This document shows, piece after piece, positions 15,121-22,137 of a stretch of DNA of 27,653 nucleotides. Each line of letters starts with the position of its first letter. Within the stretch, counting starts at the first letter, position 1. The stretch is from positions 1-27,653 of the forward strand of contig VSPD01000037.1 in assembly GCA_009775125.1 (NCBI GenBank), given 5' to 3'. The position numbers were made by a program, and so were the translations under genes. The stretch comes from Muribaculaceae bacterium. GTDB taxonomy: Bacteria; Bacteroidota; Bacteroidia; Bacteroidales; Muribaculaceae. Under the pieces are notes generated by a model that worked only from the letters and a program-made list of their open reading frames with translations, was not told where the DNA came from and ran no database searches.

Positions 15121-16365
15121 CTATTCGTCGCAGATGATGCGGCAGTGGGCGTTGGGATAGCGCAGGACGAGGCATGAGATTTCGGTGAGCACCACAGCGT
15201 CGGTGTTGCGCTGCCCCGACTGGCGAAGGTCGAGTTTCTCGACGGTGAAAGGCGTGTGTACGTATTTTGTAATGTAGTTGGGATCGACAACCATACCGTC
15301 GTTGGCGCGGCCACACTGGTCGAATACCTCGGAGTGAACGAGGTAGATTGCTCCGTAGGTCGAGCGAATCTCGCGGAGTTCGAGGCCCCATTTCGCCACG
15401 GTGCGCTCGGCCGATATCGTTTTTGTGTAATCGAGGCTCGAAAGGGCGTCGACAAGTCCGGAGCCGGCAAAGAGCACTTTCACGGGCGAGCCGTTCTGGC
15501 CGGTAAACACCCGGGAGCAGAGCTGCACGAGAGAGTTGGCTGTGAGTTGGCCTTTTTCGTAATTAAAAGTCTTGTCGGTCTGGTTCCAGATGCCGCCGGT
15601 GAAGTAGATGTCCTGGTCTTTTTCAAGGTCGTGGATTTTGGCGCGCGAGCCGAAAAGGAACGACCGTTCCATGCCCATGCGCATGTCGGACACGGCTATT
15701 TCCTCCTGGTCGGAAAAAGTCCATCCGGCCTGATTTGGCGCCAGACGCTGGAGAGTCGATTCCTCGACCTGGATTTTGAAAATCTGGCAATTGTTGGACT
15801 TGGAACGCGGAAGCGCCTGGTACTGTGGCGACTGCACGTCGAGTTCGGATGCCGCGCGGGCCATGCGCACCACCTTTGCCTCGGCGGGGATGGCGGCGTG
15901 CTGAAAAGTGCCTTCGTCGGAAACACGCGCGTTGATGAGAATCGCCGAGACTTTGTCGCCCGACACTTCGGTGACATAGAACAGCATGTTTTCGCCGCCG
16001 GGAGCAGAACTTGTGTCGGCAATCATGAAAGTGTCGGTCTGCGAGAAAATCCTGGCGTTTTTCATAGCGATGGAGCACGACACCTGCCCGTCGACAACAT
16101 CCATCGAGTTTGCGGCGATAGCGGCAGCGGTTTGGGTCGCGGCGTCTTTGAGATCGACAGCATAGTATTTCACCTCGATTGTACGGGTTGAGCGTGCGCG
16201 GCCCGAGCGCGAGATTTGGTCGAGAGGCGTGGCCATGGGGCGTATTTTCACGATTTGCCGGTCGACATCGTTGAGGATGAAACCGGGAGCGATTTCCTCG
16301 GTAATTTGCGTGGTGAGAGGGAGGTCGTTTACTCCCACAGAATCGGGTTGAGTGAATGTTGACAT
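15121..16365 (-). CDS. Orphan phage-type major capsid protein (HK97-fold, SU10/DUF5309-like)
   Basis: A 414-residue protein without signal peptide or membrane segment. The N-terminal pattern (LTTQITEEIAPGFI at 18-30, then a PMATPLDQISR segment at 43-53 and STRTIEVKYY), a long helix around 218-242 (EEIAVSDMRMGMERSFLFGS), a SPVKVLFAGSGLVDALSSL segment near 293-311 and the closing strand TDAVVLTEISCLVLRYP (388-404) resemble major capsid proteins of the SU10/DUF5309 group as I remember them. This assignment is by pattern and is not a search result. The frame is intact and full length. No portal, terminase, protease, tail, integrase or lysis gene lies within the window; neighbours are ordinary chromosomal genes. 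It is preceded by a tiny acidic protein gene and shares that gene's promoter. It may be a phage remnant or a domesticated shell protein. Confidence 0.6.
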   Translation of the reverse strand: MSTFTQPDSVGVNDLPLTTQITEEIAPGFILNDVDRQIVKIRPMATPLDQISRSGRARSTRTIEVKYYAVDLKDAATQTAAAIAANSMDVVDGQVSCSIAMKNARIFSQTDTFMIADTSSAPGGENMLFYVTEVSGDKVSAILINARVSDEGTFQHAAIPAEAKVVRMARAASELDVQSPQYQALPRSKSNNCQIFKIQVEESTLQRLAPNQAGWTFSDQEEIAVSDMRMGMERSFLFGSRAKIHDLEKDQDIYFTGGIWNQTDKTFNYEKGQLTANSLVQLCSRVFTGQNGSPVKVLFAGSGLVDALSSLDYTKTISAERTVAKWGLELREIRSTYGAIYLVHSEVFDQCGRANDGMVVDPNYITKYVHTPFTVEKLDLRQSGQRNTDAVVLTEISCLVLRYPNAHCRIICDE

Positions 16366-16446
16366 AGAATCAAACTGAAAGATTAAACAAAAAGGTTAAA
16401 AATTGGTGTTTTTACAATAGCATCAGATGCCGGTCAAGATAAAGGT

Positions 16447-16662
16447 TTAAAGAAAAGAGAGTGTGCCGGGCGTGTAGCCGATGTCGTCGAGGACATGGAT
16501 TTCGACAGGAATCGAATCCAGTTCCGGGTCGAGATACCATTTGTCGTCGACAGTGCCATCTGACGGCATTTCCGGCTGTTGCGCTTCCGGCGCATCCTCA
16601 TTGAGCGCTCCGCCCTCGCCCTCGATTTGGATGTCGTCGAAAGAATCGTCGGTGTTGGTCAT
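16447..16662 (-). CDS. Small, highly acidic protein upstream of the capsid-like gene
   Basis: A 71-residue protein with 12 Asp and 7 Glu against one Lys and no Arg. The first 40 residues are low-complexity and probably disordered (for example DDSFDDIQIEGEGG); the C-terminal part (DDKWYLDPELDSIPVEIHVL) looks more ordered and the protein ends YTPGTLSFL. I do not recognise the family. The start ATG at 16660-16662 is about 45 bases downstream of a consensus promoter, and the stop is 81 bp before the capsid-like gene, so the two are probably co-transcribed. Small acidic partners of capsids can be scaffolds, decoration proteins or cargo; none is shown here. Confidence 0.65.
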   Translation of the reverse strand: MTNTDDSFDDIQIEGEGGALNEDAPEAQQPEMPSDGTVDDKWYLDPELDSIPVEIHVLDDIGYTPGTLSFL

Positions 16663-16714
16663 AGCATAAATTGATTAATGGTTAAAAAGATGTTTTTCTC
16701 CTGCTCTGCAAAGG

Positions 16715-16746
16715 CAAAATTACAATACAGATTTATATTATGCAAA
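16715..16746 (-). promoter_or_regulatory. Consensus promoter of the acidic protein/capsid operon
   Basis: On the minus strand TTTG (16743-16746), 20 bp, TAATTTTG (16715-16722): a full match to the Bacteroidetes housekeeping promoter. It predicts a start near 16708 and a leader of about 45 bases. Confidence 0.75.
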
Positions 16747-16841
16747 TATTTTGTGATTTATTTTTCACCAACACAAATTTACAAGGCGCAATGATTTGAG
16801 TATCAGGTAAAAAAACGCGCGTATTTAACAATCGTTAAAAT

Positions 16842-16871
16842 TTGTGATATGCGAAATAATTGCTACCTTTG
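16842..16871 (+). promoter_or_regulatory. Promoter of the rRNA methyltransferase-purD operon
   Basis: TTTG (16842-16845), 18 bp, TACCTTTG (16864-16871). The predicted start is only about 12 bases before the ATG at 16890, which supports that start over the TTG further upstream. Confidence 0.65.
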
Positions 16872-16889
16872 TGCAGAAATTTGAAAAAG

Positions 16890-18422
16890 ATGGAAGAAAA
16901 GTTTGAAATGGTGGCCAAAACCTTCGCCGGACTGGAAGAAGTGTTGGCCGAAGAGCTCCGCAATTTAGGAGCCGAACAAGTTTTGCCCGGGAGGCGCATG
17001 GTGTCGTTCTACGGCGACCTTGAAATGCTTTATAAAGCCAATTTTTGCTGCCGGACAGCACTGAGAATCCTCAAACCTTTCTATAAGTTCAAAGCGTCCA
17101 ATCCCGACGAACTTTACGAGAAAGCCAAGCAATACGACTGGAGCTCGGTGCTGTCGCTCGACAAGACATTCTGCATCGACACAGTGGCGTTCTCCGACGA
17201 ATTCACCCACTCCCATTTTGTTACATACCGCGTGAAAGACGCCATAGCCGACTGGTTCCGCGAGCATTACGGCGACAAGCGTCCGGGCGTGCGCCTGACA
17301 AATGCCGACATGATGATAAATGTGCACATTTCAGGCGAGAACGTAACCCTGTCGCTCGACTCGTCGGGCGAGTCGCTCCACAAGCGCGGCTACCGTGTGG
17401 CCCAGACCGAGGCCCCCATCAACGAGGTGCTCGCCGCCGGAATAATCCTGCTCAGCGGATGGCGCGGCGACAGCCCGCTGGTCGACCCCATGTGCGGCTC
17501 CGGCACATTCCTGATAGAAGCTGCCCTGATTGCCGCCAACATCAACCCCGGCGTCTACCGTAAGAAATTTGCCTTTGAGAACTGGAAGGACTTCGACGGC
17601 GAGATTTTCGACAAGATTTACAACGACGACTCGGCCGAACGCGAGGTGAAACACAAAATCTACGGCGCCGACATATCGCCCAAAGCCGTCGACATAGCGC
17701 GCGCCAACATAAAGAGCGCCGGCGTGGGCAAATATATCGACCTTGAATGCAAGCCCATATCGGCATGGACCGAGGCTCCGCAGCCTGCCGGCGTGGTGGT
17801 GACAAACCCGCCCTACGGCGAGCGCATCTCCGCCCCCAACATGGAAGCCCTCTACGGCCTGATAGGCACCACTCTCAAAAACGTGTTTGCCGGATACGAG
17901 GCCTGGATAATCGGCCTGCACGAAGAATATTTCCAGAAAATCGGACTTGCGCCCTCGCTCAAACTGCGTCTTTTCAACGGTTCGCTCGAATGTGAGCTGC
18001 GCCAATATATAATGTTTAAAGGCGACAAACGCTCGTTCCGCGCCGCCGGAGGCACAATCAAGACCATACGCGACGAGCAGCAGCGTGAGCGTCGCGAACG
18101 CTATGACCGCCGCGACCGCCGCGACGACCGTTTCCCCCGCCCCGACCGCTCGGGACGCCCCGACCGCAAAGATTTCAAAGAGCACAGGGAATTTAACGAC
18201 CGCAAGGACTTCCGCCCCCGCGGCGAACGCGCCCCGTTTGCCCCCGACGCTCAGCCCGCGGCCGAAAACGACAATCCATTGGCAAAGCGCCGCAACCCCG
18301 ACGCCTTGAAAATGCTCCGCGACAAGCAGCCCTCGCTTCCTCCCCAGGAAGGCCCGCTGATGCGTCCGCGAGGCTGGAAAAAGAAATTCAAAGACACCGA
18401 CAACAACACAGATAACGAATAA
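16890..18422 (+). CDS. rlmL: RlmL-type 23S rRNA guanine-N2 methyltransferase
   Basis: A 510-residue protein. An N-terminal ferredoxin-like/THUMP region (about 1-155) is followed by a Rossmann methyltransferase domain with motif I DPMCGSGTFLIEAA (199-212), an acidic SAM-binding loop YGADISPKAVDIAR (258-271) and the catalytic NPPYGER (306-312). These are the signs of the RlmL N-terminal half, which makes m2G in 23S rRNA (position 2445 in E. coli numbering); the second (RlmK) half is absent, as is usual in Bacteroidetes. From about residue 395 a long Arg/Asp-rich tail follows (for example RRERYDRRDRRDDRFPRPDR), probably disordered and RNA-binding. The stop is 3 bp before purD, so they form an operon. 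Confidence 0.85.
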   Translation: MEEKFEMVAKTFAGLEEVLAEELRNLGAEQVLPGRRMVSFYGDLEMLYKANFCCRTALRILKPFYKFKASNPDELYEKAKQYDWSSVLSLDKTFCIDTVAFSDEFTHSHFVTYRVKDAIADWFREHYGDKRPGVRLTNADMMINVHISGENVTLSLDSSGESLHKRGYRVAQTEAPINEVLAAGIILLSGWRGDSPLVDPMCGSGTFLIEAALIAANINPGVYRKKFAFENWKDFDGEIFDKIYNDDSAEREVKHKIYGADISPKAVDIARANIKSAGVGKYIDLECKPISAWTEAPQPAGVVVTNPPYGERISAPNMEALYGLIGTTLKNVFAGYEAWIIGLHEEYFQKIGLAPSLKLRLFNGSLECELRQYIMFKGDKRSFRAAGGTIKTIRDEQQRERRERYDRRDRRDDRFPRPDRSGRPDRKDFKEHREFNDRKDFRPRGERAPFAPDAQPAAENDNPLAKRRNPDALKMLRDKQPSLPPQEGPLMRPRGWKKKFKDTDNNTDNE

Positions 18423-18425
18423 GAT

Positions 18426-19697
18426 ATGCGTATTCTCCTTTTAGGCAGCGGCGGCCGCGAAGCCGCGATAGCAAAGAAACTGAGTGAAAGCCCACTCTGC
18501 GAGGCTTTGTTCATAGCCCCGGGCAACGGCGGCACCATGCAGTATGGAGCCAACGTAGCCATCAAGCCTACCGACTTCGAGGCCGTGGCCGGCTTTGTGG
18601 AATCGAGCGCCATCGACATGCTGGTTGTCGGAAACGAAGATCCGCTCGTGGCCGGAATCCGCGACTTTTTCGCAGAAAAAAATCCCGGCCTTAAAATCGT
18701 AGGCCCCGGTGCCGACGGCGCAGCCCTCGAAGGCAGCAAGGATTTCGCAAAACGTTTCATGGCTCGCCACGGCATACCTACGGCGCGCTACCGGAGCTTC
18801 ACCGCCGCCGACATCGACGAGGCCGACAGCTTCCTTGAATCGCTCTCCGCTCCTTACGTGCTCAAAGCCGACGGCCTCGCCGCCGGAAAAGGCGTGCTCA
18901 TAATCGACGACCTTGCCCAAGCCAAGGCCTCGCTGCGCGAGATGCTCGGCGGCATGTTCGGCAAATCGTCGGCTACCGTGGTGATTGAAGAATTCCTCTC
19001 GGGCATCGAGTGCTCGGTGTTTGTGCTCACCGACGGCCACGGAGGCTACCGCATACTCCCCGTAGCGAAGGACTACAAGCGCATCGGCGAAGGCGACACC
19101 GGCCTCAACACCGGCGGCATGGGCGCAGTGAGCCCCGTTCCGTTTGCCGACGAGGCATTTATGCAGAAAGTGGAAGAACGCATAATCCGTCCCACCGTCG
19201 ACGGCCTCATCAACGACGGCATCGACTACCGCGGATTCATCTTCCTCGGCCTCTTCAACGTGGGCGGCGACCCGATGGTGATAGAATATAACGTGCGCAT
19301 GGGCGACCCCGAGACCGAAGTGGTGATGCCCCGCCTGAGCTCCGACCTTGTGGCCCTGCTTAAAGCCACGGCCAACGGCTGCCTCGGCGACCTTGCCGCA
19401 GAAATAGACCCGCGCACAGCCGTGACCGTGATGCTCGTATCCGGCGGCTATCCCGGCTCCTATCCCAAGGGCAAGGAGATAACCGGCTGCCTCAATCCCG
19501 AGCAGTCCACCATCTACCATGCCGGCACGGCAATCGACGCCGACGGCCGCCTCGTCACATCGGGCGGACGCGTCATGGCCGTGACATCGCTCGGCGCCGA
19601 CATTCCCGACGCCCTCGCCAAAAGCTACGCCGCAGCCGACGCCATCGCTTTCGACGGCAAATACTGCCGCCGCGACATCGGCAAAGACCTTATGTAA
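18426..19697 (+). CDS. purD: Phosphoribosylamine-glycine ligase (GAR synthetase)
   Basis: It joins glycine to phosphoribosylamine with ATP in the second step of purine synthesis. The 423-residue protein shows the N-terminal LLGSGGREAAIA loop (the family usually has GGREHA, here Ala replaces His), PGNGGT, the ATP-grasp segment LKADGLAAGKGVLI, the GEGDTGLNTGGMGAVSP loop and NVRMGDPETEVVMPRL, which binds metal and ATP. Length is normal. It begins 3 bp after the methyltransferase stop and probably shares its transcript. Confidence 0.95.
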   Translation: MRILLLGSGGREAAIAKKLSESPLCEALFIAPGNGGTMQYGANVAIKPTDFEAVAGFVESSAIDMLVVGNEDPLVAGIRDFFAEKNPGLKIVGPGADGAALEGSKDFAKRFMARHGIPTARYRSFTAADIDEADSFLESLSAPYVLKADGLAAGKGVLIIDDLAQAKASLREMLGGMFGKSSATVVIEEFLSGIECSVFVLTDGHGGYRILPVAKDYKRIGEGDTGLNTGGMGAVSPVPFADEAFMQKVEERIIRPTVDGLINDGIDYRGFIFLGLFNVGGDPMVIEYNVRMGDPETEVVMPRLSSDLVALLKATANGCLGDLAAEIDPRTAVTVMLVSGGYPGSYPKGKEITGCLNPEQSTIYHAGTAIDADGRLVTSGGRVMAVTSLGADIPDALAKSYAAADAIAFDGKYCRRDIGKDLM

Positions 19698-20080
19698 GTA
19701 TAAAGTATAAGAGATAAGTGATGAGGCAAATCGCCTTGTCACTTGTCACGCATATACAGCATCAGACAGCAAAAGCACCCGGACACAATCACGGCAAAGC
19801 CGTGGCTCCTTGGTTAACCCCGTATGGAGGCGTAGCCGACATGCGGGGTGGAGAACAGGCGAATCAGTCGCAGTATTGGAGCGGAGCCTGCCGTAGCGTT
19901 CGACAGTGCCAACCATGGTTCGAGGCACAGCTTCGCAGTGCAATTATATCATCATCACCAACCGGGCTTGTCGGCCTTCTGCCTCCAAACCCGGTTAACC
20001 AAGGAATCACGGCTTCGCCGTGGATAACTTAAAAACTTATCACTATAACTTTATACCTCGTCACTCATACTTTATACCTG
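19698..20080. repeat. Composite fold-back element between purD and the membrane-protein gene
   Basis: This 390-bp gap carries nested inverted repeats instead of a gene. The outermost pair is a GTATAAAGTATAAG-like/GATAAGTGATGAGG arm (about 19698-19726) facing an inverted relative (about 20038-20079). Inside lie the hairpins 19790-19804 and 20008-20022 (both CACGGC stems with 3-base loops) and the pair CCTTGGTTAACC/GGTTAACCAAGG (19808-19819 with 19993-20004). Smaller palindromes occupy the middle. A short open frame across it looks spurious. The left part may also terminate the purD transcript. Confidence 0.75.
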
Positions 20081-20087
20081 ATTGAAA

Positions 20088-21080
20088 ATGCGACACGCCG
20101 ACTGGCTTAGATTCATACATTCGCGCAACGCCGTGGGAGTTATGACTCTCATGGCCGGAGGAGCAATGTGGGTAGCCTCGAAAGCCGGCGTCACTGCTCC
20201 CGCGCCCTATACCTGCGGAATTATCAACACCGTGACGCAGCCCCTGATAGCGTCGGGGGCCACATCGCTATACTTCTCCATAGGCATAAATATCGTGATA
20301 GCCCTGCTGCTCATTTATCTCAACAAGATATTCAATCCGATGAGAGCGATGACAAACCTGCAAGCCGGGCTGTTCATGATAATGCAGGGCGCGCTTCCGG
20401 CCTCGGCCGTGTGGTTCGGGTCGGGCGAATTGCTGGCCTTAGTGGCCATTTTGTGCATCTTCCTGCTTTACGCCTCATATTCCGACACGGGAGCCATGCG
20501 CAATATATTCCTGGCTTTCCTGCTCATATCGGCACTCTCAGCCGCCGACACGGCAGCCCTCATTCTCCTGCCCGTGTTTTGGCTCGCCTTGGCGCAGATG
20601 CGCATTTTCTCGTTGCGGTCGGTGCTCGCCTCGCTCTTGGGGCTTGCCACACCGTGGATTATCCTACTCGGGCCTGGAATCGTGCCGCTCGACAGGCTCC
20701 AATTTACAATGCCGAAGGTGGCGTCGTTCTTTGCCGACACGCCCGACGAGGTGCCCATGCTCGTCACCGTTGCCACCACGGCCTTCCTCACTGTGGCCGC
20801 ATGGCTGCAAAACGCCATGAAGATACTCAGCTACAACGCCCGGTTCCGCGCTTTCCAGAGTGTGCTCAGCGTGCTCTCGCTGGTAGTGATTCTTGCCGTG
20901 ACGCTCGACTACACCCGAGTCATGGCCTATATCCCCCTGCTCGACTGCTGCGCGGCCATGCAGGTGGCTCATCTTTTCGCCGCGGTGCATCGCCGCGAGA
21001 AATCATATATAGCCGTACTCTCCCTCGTATTCATATATATTCTGTTTTACCTGTGGACAATCATCACCTGCATATCATAG
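20088..21080 (+). CDS. Polytopic inner-membrane protein of unknown function (DUF6427-like)
   Basis: A 330-residue protein made of about nine or ten hydrophobic segments, for example near SIGINIVIALLLIYL, LLALVAILCIFLLYA, IFLAFLLISAL, VLSLVVILAV and the last one VLSLVFIYILFYLW. There is no recognisable transporter or enzyme motif. Bacteroidetes commonly carry such a protein next to cell-envelope or cofactor genes; the DUF6427 name is from memory. The ATG at 20088 is chosen over an in-frame TTG two codons earlier. Its last bases overlap the start of pdxB, implying coupled translation, but no functional link to PLP synthesis is known to me. Confidence 0.75.
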   Translation: MRHADWLRFIHSRNAVGVMTLMAGGAMWVASKAGVTAPAPYTCGIINTVTQPLIASGATSLYFSIGINIVIALLLIYLNKIFNPMRAMTNLQAGLFMIMQGALPASAVWFGSGELLALVAILCIFLLYASYSDTGAMRNIFLAFLLISALSAADTAALILLPVFWLALAQMRIFSLRSVLASLLGLATPWIILLGPGIVPLDRLQFTMPKVASFFADTPDEVPMLVTVATTAFLTVAAWLQNAMKILSYNARFRAFQSVLSVLSLVVILAVTLDYTRVMAYIPLLDCCAAMQVAHLFAAVHRREKSYIAVLSLVFIYILFYLWTIITCIS

Positions 21081-22054
21081 TGGAGCGCAACGTGCGCTTT
21101 GTCGAAGGGTTGTTCGAACAATTCGGCACGGTGGAATATCTCGCTCCGGAAGAAATATCGGCCGAACGCGTGCAAAAGGCCGACGCTTTGTTTATACGCA
21201 CCCGCAACCGCTGCGACGCGGCCCTGCTCGACGGCTCGCAATGCCGTTTCATAGGCACGGCCACAATCGGCACCGACCATATCGACCTCCCCTACTGCGC
21301 ATCACGCGGCATCACCGCCGTAAACGCTCCGGGATGCAACGCCCCGGCCGTGGCGCAATATGTGATGGCGTCGATTCTCGCCATTGCCAACCGCCCCATC
21401 GAGCAATACACCATAGGCATTATCGGCGTGGGCCATGTCGGCGCCATTGTGGAGCGTTGGGCGCGCCGGATGGGCATGGAGGTGCTTGTAAACGACCCTC
21501 CGCGACAGGCCGCCGAGGGCGGCGACAACTGGTCGACACTTGACGAGATAGCGGAACGCGCCGACATTATCACCGTGCACACGCCTCTCGACGCCACCAC
21601 ACGCCATCTGCTCGACGATGCCTATATCTCCACATTCCGCCGCTCGCCCATCGTGATAAACGCCGCCCGCGGGCCCATTGCCGACACCGACGCCCTTATA
21701 CGCGGCATCGACTCGGGCAAGATACACCACCTTGTAATCGACTGCTGGGAAAACGAGCCCGACATCTCGCGCGAGCTGCTGCGTCGCGCCACAATAGCCA
21801 CGCCTCACATCGCCGGATATTCGCTCGAAGGCAAAATCCGCGCCGCGCGCATGGTGCTCGACGAGTTCAGCCGCACATTTTCCCTGCCGCACATCGAGAT
21901 GCCACAGAGCGCCCCGGCAGGAGCGGCATTGAAGGTAAGCCCCGCAGCCATAATGCGCTCATACCATCCGGAGGACGACACAGCTCGCCTCAAAGCCGCC
22001 CCCGAAACATTCGAGACGCTCCGCAACACCTACGCCCTGCGGCACGAGGTATAG
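21053..22054 (+). CDS. pdxB: 4-phosphoerythronate dehydrogenase
   Basis: An NAD-dependent 2-hydroxyacid dehydrogenase that oxidises 4-phosphoerythronate in pyridoxal phosphate synthesis. Visible are the N-terminal strand HIIVERNVRF, FIRTRNRC and FIGTATIGTDHIDLPYC (substrate side), the nucleotide loop GIIGVGHVGAIVERWARRMG, the catalytic Arg in NAARGPIAD, Glu in DCWENEP and His in TPHIAGYSLEGK. The last motif is typical of PdxB against other family members. No ATG stands at the right place: the GTG at 21053 gives a 333-residue protein with an intact first strand and overlaps the membrane-protein gene by 28 bp; the GTG at 21080 would cut that strand. A terminator follows. Confidence 0.85.
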   Translation: MDNHHLHIIVERNVRFVEGLFEQFGTVEYLAPEEISAERVQKADALFIRTRNRCDAALLDGSQCRFIGTATIGTDHIDLPYCASRGITAVNAPGCNAPAVAQYVMASILAIANRPIEQYTIGIIGVGHVGAIVERWARRMGMEVLVNDPPRQAAEGGDNWSTLDEIAERADIITVHTPLDATTRHLLDDAYISTFRRSPIVINAARGPIADTDALIRGIDSGKIHHLVIDCWENEPDISRELLRRATIATPHIAGYSLEGKIRAARMVLDEFSRTFSLPHIEMPQSAPAGAALKVSPAAIMRSYHPEDDTARLKAAPETFETLRNTYALRHEV

Positions 22055-22085
22055 GCGGGCGTAGCAAAAAAGATATTTACAGACA

Positions 22086-22121
22086 GCAAAACGGCCGGCG
22101 AAAAAATCGCCGGCCGTTTGC
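22086..22121. terminator. Bidirectional terminator between convergent pdxB and the secreted-protein gene
   Basis: A perfect 13-bp core stem with GGCCGGCG sequence (22089-22101 with 22107-22119) and a five-base A loop, flanked by A and T runs, lies in the 83-bp gap between two converging genes. Confidence 0.85.
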
Positions 22122-22137
22122 TATAAGATATAAGTCG

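Noticed and set aside
15121..16365. The capsid-like gene as part of an intact prophage
   Set aside because: No integrase, portal, terminase, tail or lysis genes, and no attachment-site repeats, are visible on either side within the window.
20168..21052. A 295-codon extension in frame in front of pdxB
   Set aside because: It overlaps the membrane-protein gene, is Arg/His-rich and unlike any PdxB N-terminus.
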